From: Lojkania enalia
Lineage: Eukaryota > Ascomycota > Dothideomycetes > Pleosporales
DNA: 64,000 nt
Direction of reading: 5' to 3'
Assembly: GCA_010094045.1 (NCBI GenBank)
Contig: ML986581.1
Span: 558,001 to 622,000, forward strand
Shown: positions 12,496 to 23,195 of the stretch, in pieces
How positions within the stretch are numbered: position 1 is the first letter of the stretch
How the letters are laid out: every line of letters starts with the position of its first letter
Made by a program: the position numbers and the translations under genes
Notes under the pieces: model-generated
Told to the model about the DNA's origin: nothing
Database searches by the model: none
The model's input: the letters and a program-made list of their open reading frames with translations, nothing else

Positions 12496-13502
12496 ATGAA
12501 GCTCATTCTCTCCACCTCGTACGCAGCCCCATCATATTCTCCAAATCTCAACTCACATCAATCAGCAACATAATGTCTGGAGGGCCCTCGGTCATCCGCC
12601 GGCCTACATTCGAGAAGTCGAATACAGAGCTCACATCCTCTCTCCGCGAGAACTTCGCCGTCCACCAACGCGCCCCTACCCCCTCAGCAAACGGCACCTC
12701 TGCGCCCTCAAAACCCTCCTTCCGCGAATGGACCACTCAGCAGGATGACACGTTATACATACCCTCCCACGCAACGAGTCCGCTGAGTGAACCTCGAGAA
12801 TCTTACGATATAACAGTGAAGCTGTTCTACCTCCCAAACATCCCCGCCGACCGCCGGTGCTTACAAACACGGGAAGCAATAAACCTAGTCCTACAAGAAC
12901 TAGGGACTACCTCTATAGATCTGCTCATAGTGTCCTTTCCGGGTATAACTTTCGATGCCGACGACGAGGACTCCGATTTGGACGATCCCGTCACACCTCC
13001 CTCCGTCCCCACATCTACCGACGACGCCTCCCTAGATGCAGAGTCCGTGCCCGAAGATATGGAGACCATAATAACGACGTGGCATACACTGGAGAAATTG
13101 TATGAAGAGAAGATTGTGTCGAAGTTGGGCATCGCCGAGTTTGGAGTCCAGCGGTTGAACAAGCTCTTACCGAACACGAAAGTGCGGCCGACGGTCGACC
13201 AGATCAACGTGAGAGATTGTTGCGTGGTGCCGAAGCCTCTGATTTTGTATGCTAAGCAGGAGGGTATCGAGTTGCTGACTCACAATGATTGCACGAATGT
13301 ATTGCCTCGGGGGACATTGAGGGAGATATTAGGGTCGGGCGAGAAAGGCGTTGGTGTACTAGCAGGAGAGGGAAATAATAAAGGTTTGAAGGGAGATGTG
13401 GAACCGCAATGGGTGGTGAAATATACGGCTGTAGTCAAGGATCGGGGCGTTGTGGAGAGCAAGGGCTATTTTGCGGTTGCGGAACTAAATAAGGAGGTAT
13501 GA
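12496..13502 (+). CDS. GCLM: Glutamate-cysteine ligase modifier (regulatory) subunit
   Basis: Exons 12496-12518 and 12566-13502; 319 aa. The first exon encodes MKLILSTS and a 47-nt intron (donor GTACGC, acceptor TCAG) joins it to NIMSGGPSVIRRP. Starting at the internal ATG at 12573 would lose the conserved MKLILSTSNIM start. The fold is aldo-keto-reductase-like but non-catalytic: IDLLIVSFPGI, an acidic loop (FDADDEDSDLDD), TWHTLEKLYEEKIVSKLGIAEFG, VDQINVRDCCVVP and LLTHND. In the family this subunit binds the catalytic Gcs1/GCLC, lowers its feedback inhibition by glutathione and so raises the first step of glutathione synthesis in the cytosol. It is divergent from APS1. I see no interruption. 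Confidence 0.9.
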
Positions 13503-16500
13503 AGGTTGAATATTGGAGCAGATTGCTGAATGAATCTTGTAAAATGCGTGAATGAGATGATATCCTATGATGAATTAGACTTGAATTTTACGTCAACTTC
13601 GTGCAACTGTTTCTCATTTATAGCCTTATTTATAATTCTCGCCCCTGATCCTCTTATCCATATGCAGATAGAAGTCTTTATGTACTTGCATATTGCCATC
13701 TCTAATCCGTGTGCCAACTGCCTATAATGCTGTGAAAGTTCTCTCTATCGCAAGCCTCGATCTAAGCGGCTCTACTTGAAGCAAGTCCATGGGGCAAGAC
13801 GGTAGTCCAGGGAGGCTTGAAAGGAAACTGATTAGGAAAAGGGGGTGATAAGATCTCTGAGACTTGTCCAAACCCCTCTAAGTCTAGTAATAGAAATGCG
13901 GGAAGGAACATATGCGACTGTTCAAAGATGAAGTACAAGATCTCGGAGAACAACCCGAATCAGACAATAGGGCTCATAAAGTGTCTATTCAGATCCTCCA
14001 CAACGTCTATTATAGATGTATTCTTCGACAGCTATCTGATCCACATGTTCCCCGCCCGAATCATCAGACTCTCCGTCTCCCTCGGCATCATCACCACACC
14101 AACCAGTCGCTAAGCACCCAATCCAGAACCTAAGACGGCCTCTCCCACATTAAGCTCATGAAACCTCCCAACGCAATTGAAACACAAGGTCCAACGATGA
14201 AATCCTGATCCTCCCGCTCAAAGCTCCCCCCCCCTTACGGCAGACGGTACACCTTGTCTAGGGAACATCTCAGAAAAATGCACTAGTGGTATATGTATAT
14301 TTGGCGTGGGGGAAAGTCTAATGCTCAGACAACATGTCGCTACAACCCGCGGTATTGCTGGTAGGAACCGAGAGCATATCACTAGATCAGCGTGGCAACG
14401 GCTCTGCGACTGAGATACAAGAGAATGAAGATGTGAAACCAGATGGCCAGATTCCCCATCTAGTAATAAACACTATAAACACTCATCACGGGATAATAGC
14501 CCACTATTACCTCCCGAGGCCAACCATTCCAGCGCCTTGGAGCTCGGACAATGCACACCTCGGCGTAAGAAAAGAATTGAACGGATAGCGTAGGGCAGAG
14601 AGGCTATTGACGCTGAAGACGAACCATTCTATTGGGTTTAAACGTATTATCTTCCCGTTGTAGCCGGTGACGGAAAGAATAAAAGAAAGTGCTTGTCCAT
14701 AGTGTGGAGAAGGGTAAGCGGGCTTGGGACACACTGCTGTACCGGCACAGAGGAGCGCTAAGCTCGTATTTTCGATAATATAGATCATGTATATTCATCC
14801 ATATATCATTTTGATCGGAAAACTTTAATAAGACCTGAAAAAGATGGATGTGAGAACTGCTGAGGAGATGTCGACTATAGGAGTGATAGGTGTGCTCCTT
14901 GGATAGGGGGTGAGAAGAGGGGGAATGCCACAATGGTGTTGCGAAGGGTTGAGGAGAGATTTGGCCCAATTACAGATACTCATCTTGATTTCAAAAATGG
15001 GAGCTGTTTTAGTGGTGCCCGAGATGTGAATGAAAGGCGATAAATATGAACGACGTTGCTATCCAAAACACAATGCATAGCAATTCCTGTACTTCCATCC
15101 TCCCAAATCCTTCGGACGCCAACTTGAGGGCACAATTCTCCATTCCTTCAAATGCATCAAGTCTTCGGTAATTCAGTCGTGGCCATGCATTGATACAGTG
15201 GTTTGTTGTTAGGTTCTGCAACTCACTCCCATAACACTATGTCGCTTCTGCAAATACAACTCCACAGCCACTATGAAATTAATACAACAATTGACACGAA
15301 AATTCCGAAGCAAACAAGAGCTACCATTTACCGTCTTCCAAGGAATAGACTAGACATACCACGTTCCTTGGTTCAAGGACCCGTACTCCCGGCCCCATAC
15401 CGACATCATACCGACATAAAACCCCACACCTCCCGCTCGTCAATCAACGGAACCCTACTCCTCGTTACCAGGGCACCACCCGTACAAGGCCCTACAATCC
15501 CGCTAGTCCGACCCTCCGTTCTCCAAAATCTGGAATTGGTAATATACAAGAATCGTGCGACAGGCCTGACCCAAGTTTCCCTCATGTTCCACCCCCTTGC
15601 CTTTCAAAAAGAGAAATATGGAACTGGAAACAACGCGAGAATCGTGTGACATGCCAGAACCAAGCATGTGCCCCATCTCCGTCACGTTGAATTTAGGAAA
15701 TCTGGAACTGGGAAACACGGCGTGGGATCGTGCGACATGCTCGAGCTCGACGTGCAAATGTCTACCTCATGTCTACCTCATGGCTAGCATGGCTACGACC
15801 ACGGGTCAGAATAAAGGGAGATATCTGGATGGGAACGAGTTGTAGTTATTTTTAGATCACCTAATGCTGTAGTCTTCGATCATGTCTTTAGATAGTTTCG
15901 GATCAGGAAAATGAGGGGCCGAGGGTTAGTCAAGTCTTCCCGTCCTCGTTGTAGCTAGTCGCCGGCTCTAGGTCTCGATATTAGCCTCTTGGTATCGTAA
16001 GAGCCGATTGCTGATTTTGGCAACGAGAAGTTTCGGGGGATTATGAGTTTAGTGCAACAAGCCTAGCAAGAAGAAGAGAAAGCTTACAGGCACCTATCAT
16101 CTCAAGGTACACACTACACTACGCTACGCTATGCCTTACCTACATACATGCTATTCTTTCATACACGGTACATTCTCTAGTGTATTCCCACACGGATATG
16201 GGCGTCCATCCTCACACCCACACCTCTCCCCTCCTACTAGTCAACCGCATAAGGGACTCACATCCCGGCCACCTCCGGAGTCCTCTCCGATAGAAACCAA
16301 GGAATCGACGAAACGGGGGTTGCACGCTACAGTACGCTCGGCGGTGATGCTATGGAAAATTGAGTTCGATGATAACTTTTAGGTAGGGATGTTTGGGATC
16401 CTATTTTGGGAAGGCGCCCTTTGTGAAGGGTCGGCGCAAGGGGTTTGCGCTAGAGAAAACTATCGAGGTGTAAGGATCCTCGATACCGCACACGTAGACT

Positions 16501-17577
16501 TTTTACTACAGAACCTCGTGCTCAAATCCCCCCTGTCTTTACTATGTGACGGAAACAATGGGACGGAAACAATGGGGTCACTGTGAATTGGGGATCCGAG
16601 ATGGAAGAATGGTCACTGCGCACATCAGGCATACGGTCACCAATGGCTGCTGAGGTCCCATGATATTACTTATTAGCAACGAATGCGTCTTCATTCGCTC
16701 TTCAAAAATCACGACTTTTATTCGTGGCCGGGGCTCACCCTAGCCCCGGCGTTCTCCTAGACAACAAAGGGAGAAAAAAAAAAAAAATTCATCGTTTCAT
16801 CCCAGATACTCCAAAACCAACCAAGCTGAAACATATAGACTCCCTTTTCGAGAACATCTGGATGTCGATGCAGATCCATTATCCGAGACAACATAATAAT
16901 TGTTCATCGAAGAGAGAAACACCATAACCGAGAGCGTCTATCTGCCGACCTCCATAGCCAGCAAGTTGTGACTTCTGATAGACAAAATCCTCACAGCCTA
17001 TGAACATTAGATAGATCAAATCTCTATCGCCCCTATCACTATCAGAAACAACCATACTATCCTCGCGTTGTGATAATTTGTTTCAACATGGCCGAAGAAA
17101 TGCGTCGTAGAAACTGTCCGTAATTTCTGATGTGAGAGCATACAAAAAATGCCCTCGAACCATTTGGTGAGTCCGCCGCCGACGGCCAGCGGGTGACCGG
17201 TAGCGTGTCGAAGAATATACAATAAAGTCTTTTGAACCAGGGGCTTTTGTCATGATTCAAATGTGTTAGAGAAAATGTAATAAGTACAATCCAGAAGCTA
17301 TAGCAAGCCCGAAAAGAATAAGAATAAGTTTAGTCGTGGGCGAGGCATGGTGGTTCGTGAGCGTAAGTGTCGTAAAAGGGGAATCAGGTAGGTGCGTTAA
17401 TGCGGGGACGGCACGGCAACGAAATTTTGTACAAGGCATGGACAACCAGTATTTACGATGCGGTTACGGAAGCTTCGGCTCGCTGGTTGATGTAGTTTGC
17501 GTGAGACTCCAAGGCACACGCCATGGTATGTGTCACTACTTCTATGTCAGTATCCCCGTCGTTGAAGTACTGTGGCT
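13503..17577. other. 4 kb without a recognisable gene; contains a degenerate 3-copy repeat
   Basis: This stretch lies between two convergent genes (GCLM and the AmdX-like gene), so it is 3' sequence on both sides. All open frames are short and unrecognised. It holds the 84-88-bp repeat at 15521-15775 and a short A run near 16775. Confidence 0.5.
15521..15775. repeat. Three degenerate tandem copies of an 84-88-bp unit
   Basis: A core TGGAACTGG, an AAACA-like stretch, then GAATCGTGCGACATGC-like sequence recurs with starts at about 15531, 15619 and 15703. Copies 1 and 2 are offset by 88 bp, copies 2 and 3 by 84 bp. The copies differ at many positions, so the repeat is old. Confidence 0.7.
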
Positions 17578-20500
17578 TCACTCACCCGGCCATACAGCAG
17601 CTTTTTTAAGCATGTATGCCGTGACCATAAGCAATTTCGTCCCATAACCACAATGGGCAAGATTCGAGAGACCACCCAACATCGGTACTGCATTTGAGGA
17701 GCCCATGCCTGTAATGTCGTATGAAAGTTTTAGGTCCGCATTGTGAAGAATTTCTGCAATCTTCTGAAGTAGCTTAATATCCTCCTCTTCGAGAAGCATA
17801 ATGGCAGGTACAGCCGTGTAATCAATTTCGGTTTTACCCAGAACACCTAGAAAGCGGCCAACGCGGTCCTGAACAGTTGCGAGCCATTCGGCGAGGATCT
17901 GTGCGCAATCAAATGTACACATAGCCGACGAATTCGGTAATTCCCGTGCAGTAAATTCGGCATACGATGCGCCCAACTTGTCGGCCATGGCCAGGGAATC
18001 TGCTGCATAGAACGCGGCCCTACGGAGATGCTTTTCGCGCTTCGAAGACTGGTTAGGCTGAAAATCAGAGCCACCATGGCTAGGGCTAAACTCTGTGATA
18101 GCGTCGAGGTCCTGGGGTGAAATGGTCGCTCCTGGGGAATGGCCTGATGAAGAGTTTTTCGTGGAATCTGCTGGATCTGATGATCGATCAGGAGTCCCAT
18201 CAGCATGAGCTACAACATCAATGCCCTTTGCAAGTTCGGTTGCCATCCCATCAAAATCCCTCTGCCATAATAGCTCTTTTGATCGGCTGAGATTGACAAA
18301 TAGTCTCACGTAGGCCAAATCCAGTAAGGGTATGCAATCAGCAGCAAGTGGGCCGAATGGACTGGGCCGCTCGATGCTGTGGTTTGGATTTGCCCTCCAC
18401 GCAGCCTGCCAAGCCTTCAATGCGGGCTCAACTTGCGCGTGCATAGCCTCTGTCTCCTGGGTTCTCCACAGACGCCCGGCATGTCTTTGCCTAGTTTCCC
18501 AGATATATACGTGAAGCGCGTTGATCAGCACATAGCAGCCGAACGTACTGGGGCGAATCTCGCTATCTGCTGAGTCACTGGCATTTTGGTTTGCTCCGAA
18601 AGACTGTGAGAACCTATTGGGAATTCGTGGCTCCGATTGCTGTCGCATTCTAGCTTCGAGCAAGTACGTCATAGCAGCATGGAAGGACAGGCCTTTAGAT
18701 TGTGCTATCATTGGACCGCCCATTGCTACCCAGGCCTGAGGATTGTCCACAGACCACAAATCTTCTTCACAAGGTAGGTCGAGTTGAATTTCCGAGTTTA
18801 GGATGCGCGGGGCATGGGCGTAAGCCGAGACAAGCAGCGCGGACATTGAGAAGACAGCGAAGTACGTCCGTTTCCGCTCTTCGCTTTTCTTCCACTGGAT
18901 CCATTGGGAATGTTCATCGATCATTTCAGGCTGGCTATTCTGAAACGGATCTGCGGGTAGGGAATCATCTGTCATTTCAATGTCTCCATTCATAGTACTT
19001 GGGCTCCTGTGATTGAAGGCATCGTTGGGAATGTTGTCTGCTGAGGGTTTGTCTAGGCCTGCAGCTTTCGCAAGGCTAACCAAGGCTGCGCAATGTGTGC
19101 TGGCCACTTCAGCAGCCTGTCTGTCGCCACAGTTGTGACCAAAGATGAGATTGAGCAACATCGCCTGGACCAACCAAAGCGGTGGCTTGTTCACGGAGTC
19201 GTTTACACCATTTGGACCGTTGACCGCTGCCGACAGACCGGCCCTGCGACGCTCATCGAGATAATATAGAATCATCTTCTTCGCAGCATCAAAGAGTTCT
19301 TTGGCGACATTTTGTTCGAACTCGTAGAGCGCTCCAATAGCTGCCATTGCCAGTATGAGACACCCGCCGCCGCCGACCATGCCGTCATGATTGAAGTTCC
19401 CTGCTGCGCGTAGATGATAGGTATATGCCGGTGTGTCGAATGACAATGTAGGGATATGTAAGAAGGGCATATGAGGATGGAAATATTGTATGTAGGCATT
19501 GACAAAGCGCTGCAGGTCCACTGTGCTCGGGAGTGATGCGACCTGTGCCTGCGGCTTCCCAGCACTGGTAGCGGACAAAGGCGAGCTAATGTGGGGCTGA
19601 GAGTACTTGCGCTGGGGATGGCCATATCCAAGGGCTTGGGATAAATTTACAATCAGGGCCTGCCTCGTCGCATCAGTGATAGTCTCTGTAGATACGGAGG
19701 TTACCGAACTGTGACGGGCACTTCCATTGATGGAGGCCGACGAGATGCTCCCCGTATCGGAGCTGAAGCCCATCGGGGGATGGAAATACTGATTTGGCAT
19801 TCCCGGAATGCCCGCGGCTGGGCTCATAGAAGACATTGGTGGGGGGGATGAAATGTAAAAGTCCCCCGGGGTGCCCTGCTCTGGAAGTTCTTTGGGCGTG
19901 TTCATCATCAATTCGGGAAACACTGGAGCCATTGCGTCGAGTGAATATGATGCTGGGTTGGGACCTGAATGGGTAGCTAGGGCATTGTGCCACATGGGTG
20001 CCGAAGTTGGCTGCCCGGAACCGTCTAGCATAATCTCGCTGAGCCCACTTTGGCTGGCAGTGCTGATGGCGGAAGGAGAAGATCCATCAACTGCGCCGTC
20101 ATTGGCTCCGGGAAACAATATAGGGTTGTCCAAGCTAGCAGACCAGAGCAGATCTTCGTCTTCTATGGGAGCGGAGCCTGCGAACGGGTTTGCAAAGCCA
20201 CTAAACGACGATGCAGAGTTCGCTATTGCTCCGGAGAAGTGGTGCAGTTGATTTGGGTTGATGGTCGACGACCCAAAAAATCGTTCTAGCTCCAAGTCAT
20301 CAGGTCCGAATCCTTGAATGGGCGCAGTCCGCAATCCACTGCCTAAGCCTAGTCCGAGGTGCGTGTCCAGTTTTGGTAGTCCATGGGGTTGCCCATGGTG
20401 GCCCAAGGAAGTTGACATGCCTCGGTAGTCAAAGGCGGAAGGAGGCACAATACCAGATAGACTTGTATGGTGAGAGTGGCCCATATGTCCTCCTCCACCT

Positions 20501-21123
20501 CTACCTAGCGAAGCATTGTGTGAAGCTAGAAGATTATTGAGAGCAGTGGGATCGATATGACTTATCGTATTTGCGCGAGGTCTCATTCCTGCAGCACCAG
20601 CGCCTCCAGCTCCGCCTGTAACGCTACTTGCCATGGAATTCTTCCTTACTCGACCGGTAGGGTTGGGCGGCAATCCGGTCGTGCTCTCCCGCCGTCCATT
20701 GCGAGGTCTGGACGAAGTCGCCCCCTGCTGGTGAAGCTTCTGCTGATGCCGCAGGAGTAAATCTCGTCGGGCAAAGCATCTGGTGCATTGCGGACACTCG
20801 AACGGCTTTTCCTTGGTATGAGATCTTTCATGTCGTTTTAAATGCTCGAGCCGCGCGAACGACCGACTGCATGTCCCGCAAACATGAGGTCGGGGCTTGT
20901 CTGTTTTAGGTGGGGGAAAGGGCGTAGACGTGGTCTGGGACGGCTCAGGTTTTGCAGTTTGGACAGATGCTGTAATTGAACATGCCGTGTTAGTCGCGCA
21001 ATAAAATGCGTGCTGCCTATACTCACCATTGTCACTATTCGCACCGCCCGAGCCGTTGCTGGAGTTGCTAGAAGGACCCATGCTTTGCTCAGGGTTTTGT
21101 GAGCCGTCAACTTCTGTAGACAT
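17578..21123 (-). CDS. amdX: AmdX/Adr1-type C2H2 zinc-finger transcription factor
   Basis: Exons 21123-21027 and 20969-17578; about 1162 aa. Two adjacent C2H2 fingers lie near residues 60-115 (HVCGTCSRSFARLEHLKRH and FECPQCTRCFARRDLLLRH, linker SHTKEKP), the Adr1 pattern. They are followed by a basic GRRESTTG/GRVRKNSM region, a long Ser/Gly/Pro-rich middle, and a fungal_trans-like domain from about FVNAYIQYFHPHMPFLHIP through GGGGCLILAMAAIGALYEFE. In Aspergillus nidulans AmdX activates amdS (acetamidase); yeast Adr1 acts on ethanol and peroxisomal genes. Targets here are inference. The 57-nt intron (21026-20970, GTGAGT, branch CTAAC, TTACAG) is a multiple of three and open. I used the ATG at 21123 because an upstream GTG is not a likely start. 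The upstream region is long and GC-rich. Confidence 0.8.
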   Translation of the reverse strand: MSTEVDGSQNPEQSMGPSSNSSNGSGGANSDNGEYRQHAFYCATNTACSITASVQTAKPEPSQTTSTPFPPPKTDKPRPHVCGTCSRSFARLEHLKRHERSHTKEKPFECPQCTRCFARRDLLLRHQQKLHQQGATSSRPRNGRRESTTGLPPNPTGRVRKNSMASSVTGGAGGAGAAGMRPRANTISHIDPTALNNLLASHNASLGRGGGGHMGHSHHTSLSGIVPPSAFDYRGMSTSLGHHGQPHGLPKLDTHLGLGLGSGLRTAPIQGFGPDDLELERFFGSSTINPNQLHHFSGAIANSASSFSGFANPFAGSAPIEDEDLLWSASLDNPILFPGANDGAVDGSSPSAISTASQSGLSEIMLDGSGQPTSAPMWHNALATHSGPNPASYSLDAMAPVFPELMMNTPKELPEQGTPGDFYISSPPPMSSMSPAAGIPGMPNQYFHPPMGFSSDTGSISSASINGSARHSSVTSVSTETITDATRQALIVNLSQALGYGHPQRKYSQPHISSPLSATSAGKPQAQVASLPSTVDLQRFVNAYIQYFHPHMPFLHIPTLSFDTPAYTYHLRAAGNFNHDGMVGGGGCLILAMAAIGALYEFEQNVAKELFDAAKKMILYYLDERRRAGLSAAVNGPNGVNDSVNKPPLWLVQAMLLNLIFGHNCGDRQAAEVASTHCAALVSLAKAAGLDKPSADNIPNDAFNHRSPSTMNGDIEMTDDSLPADPFQNSQPEMIDEHSQWIQWKKSEERKRTYFAVFSMSALLVSAYAHAPRILNSEIQLDLPCEEDLWSVDNPQAWVAMGGPMIAQSKGLSFHAAMTYLLEARMRQQSEPRIPNRFSQSFGANQNASDSADSEIRPSTFGCYVLINALHVYIWETRQRHAGRLWRTQETEAMHAQVEPALKAWQAAWRANPNHSIERPSPFGPLAADCIPLLDLAYVRLFVNLSRSKELLWQRDFDGMATELAKGIDVVAHADGTPDRSSDPADSTKNSSSGHSPGATISPQDLDAITEFSPSHGGSDFQPNQSSKREKHLRRAAFYAADSLAMADKLGASYAEFTARELPNSSAMCTFDCAQILAEWLATVQDRVGRFLGVLGKTEIDYTAVPAIMLLEEEDIKLLQKIAEILHNADLKLSYDITGMGSSNAVPMLGGLSNLAHCGYGTKLLMVTAYMLKKAAVWPGE

Positions 21124-22279
21124 GCTCACTTTGGTGTTTTGGTGCTACTTCCGACGTCCCCTGCTGCTGAACAACACACCACGGATGCTCAAAAAAAAAA
21201 AAAAAAAGCTTAAACGGGAAAGAATGGCTGACTTGGCAGAAAAAATGATCCCGAGACAGCTTCTAGCCTGCGAGGAGTCGTGGTGCTGCCTGAGTTGCAA
21301 TCGCTATTGGACTCGTTAAAGTCCGTAGGTTCGGAGAAGGTCGACGCCGTACACAAAGGGACACTGTAGACAAGGAAACTGGCAGCGGCACGCATACGTC
21401 AGCGAGGTTCTTAGCATGGAACTGGGGAGTTAAATGAATATGTACCTGAAGTAGATCTCTGGAAGGATGCGGATGTGCGTAGCAGTGAAGCCTGACAGGA
21501 CGTGATAGTAGAGCGTCTCCGAACACCGGCGAGCAAACTATCGTCTCCAGGACGGAATCTAGCAGTTCAGAGTATCTGGAGCGGCGCAGGTACAACAGAG
21601 AATACGGGAGAGGGGCTGAGAATGTCAAATTGGCAGCCGAGGAGTGGCGAGAAGGCGTTTAGGAGAGTTGCGACGAGCTCTAGAAGACGCCGGAGGGTAC
21701 AGAACCAGGACAGCTGCGTGGAAGCGGCCGGAATGGGTACCAAAGGAAACTAAGAGAGGCACTTGGGACCGCTGCTAGCAGCGGTCGGCTCGCTCCTACG
21801 TGGACCGGGTGCTTTCAGCGTGCGTCTGCGAGGACCAATGTCTGTCGCGGCCGTTGACAGAGGGGTGAAGGGTCCGCGGGAGGGTAGCTGGCAGCGCGCG
21901 GCCGTCAAGAAACTGCAGCACGAGGTGGACGAGGAAGCACTGCTCTGGCAGCGTGTCTCTGCAACGAACGGCCTGCGGTCACTAGCAGCGCAGCTGGTGG
22001 GCGTCGGTGAGAGCGGGCGGACGGTCCACTACTGCTTGTCTGCTCGTCTACTCGTCGCCGTCAGGCTAGAATTGGGAGCAGACACAGCGTCGGGGAGAGC
22101 AACTGGTAAAGCTCCGCAACGCGCGCAGGCGATTGGCTGCAAGGACGCCGCAACTGGAGGGACAAAAACTGGGGGAGAACGAGCGCCGCGCTCAGACCAG
22201 CGATCTCCGCAACGTCTGGACGCACTTCTCTTCCTCCGGCAAAGGACCGCGCGACGGCGACAAGCAGAAAACAAGCACA

Positions 22280-22347
22280 CAGCAGCAGTAGCAGAAGCAG
22301 CAGCAGCGCGAGCCGTGACGGTGACGGCGACGGCGGCGGCGGCGGCG
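22280..22347. repeat. CAG-rich then GAC/GGC-rich triplet repeats
   Basis: AGC/CAG triplets (22280-22308) are followed by interrupted GACGGC and GGC triplets up to 22347. They create low-complexity open frames on both strands, which explains the long but unconvincing frames here. Confidence 0.8.
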
Positions 22348-22513
22348 AGTGCGAGCAGTTCGTTCTGTTATTCACGCGGGCGACGAGTCCCGCCCGCTGT
22401 AAGCAGATCCCCCAAGGCCCAGGGCCCGGTTGCTCGTAATCCATTCCGTCGAACCAGGTCCGGTCGGTCGTTGCATGACACAGCACACCAACGCTCTAAG
22501 CTGCTCCTCGTAC

Positions 22514-23195
22514 GTACATACATACGGAGCATGCTTTACGTCGACGTTTGCAGGCAGCGGGAGGCCGTTGCAGGGATCCATGGCACCCATGGCCGCCGCG
22601 CCGCGCACCTCCAACCCTACCTAGGTAAACGAGCCAAATCAAGAGTGCAGCGGCCGAAGACCCTTTCGCCGTGTCGTCGCCGTGTTTTGCTGCTTCTGCA
22701 GGCCCGCCCGACATGGACCCGAGCTGCAGTTGAGGTTGCGGACGCTCTCCGCGAAAGGTAGCGATGGACAGCCATGAACAGCCACGGACAGCCGTCCAGC
22801 AGCGTGAGGGAGCAGGCAAGAAACGCCGCCGATCACGACGCTCAGCGGCCCATTCTCACGCCCATTATTTCGCCCCGGAAGTCGGCATGCGCATGGGCAT
22901 TCGCAGAGAACGCGAGTGCAAGCCCACCTTGCCCCGAAACGTCTTGGCCGCGAGCAACCCCAGCGGCTCGGCCTCGGCTCAAGCTTCATCCTTTTGATGC
23001 CGCGCGGAACTGTGGTATGTACATACTACGGGTCTCCATTGGGTGCTATACTGTATGGACGGTATGTACTCCGTATGTACCTACCGTTGCGCTGCCTCCC
23101 CGCCAGTATTCCAATTCCCGCGCAAATCATCTCTACTCGCCCGCACTATCCTACCGGCCCATCTCGAGCCCTCACAGAAATCGTATGTACATACC
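22514..23195. repeat. Recurring GTATGTAC / GTATGTACATAC palindromic motifs
   Basis: GTATGTAC or its complement occurs at 22514-22521, 23015-23022, 23062-23069, 23073-23080 and 23184-23191. Two of these extend to the 12-bp palindrome GTATGTACATAC (23015-23026 and 23184-23195). A further near copy is at 2012. Their function is unknown. Confidence 0.75.

Noticed and set aside
21763..22761. 332-codon open frame (+) upstream of the AmdX-like gene
   Set aside because: Low-complexity Arg/Ala-rich product created by GC-rich triplet repeats. The opposite strand is equally open and no domain is recognised.
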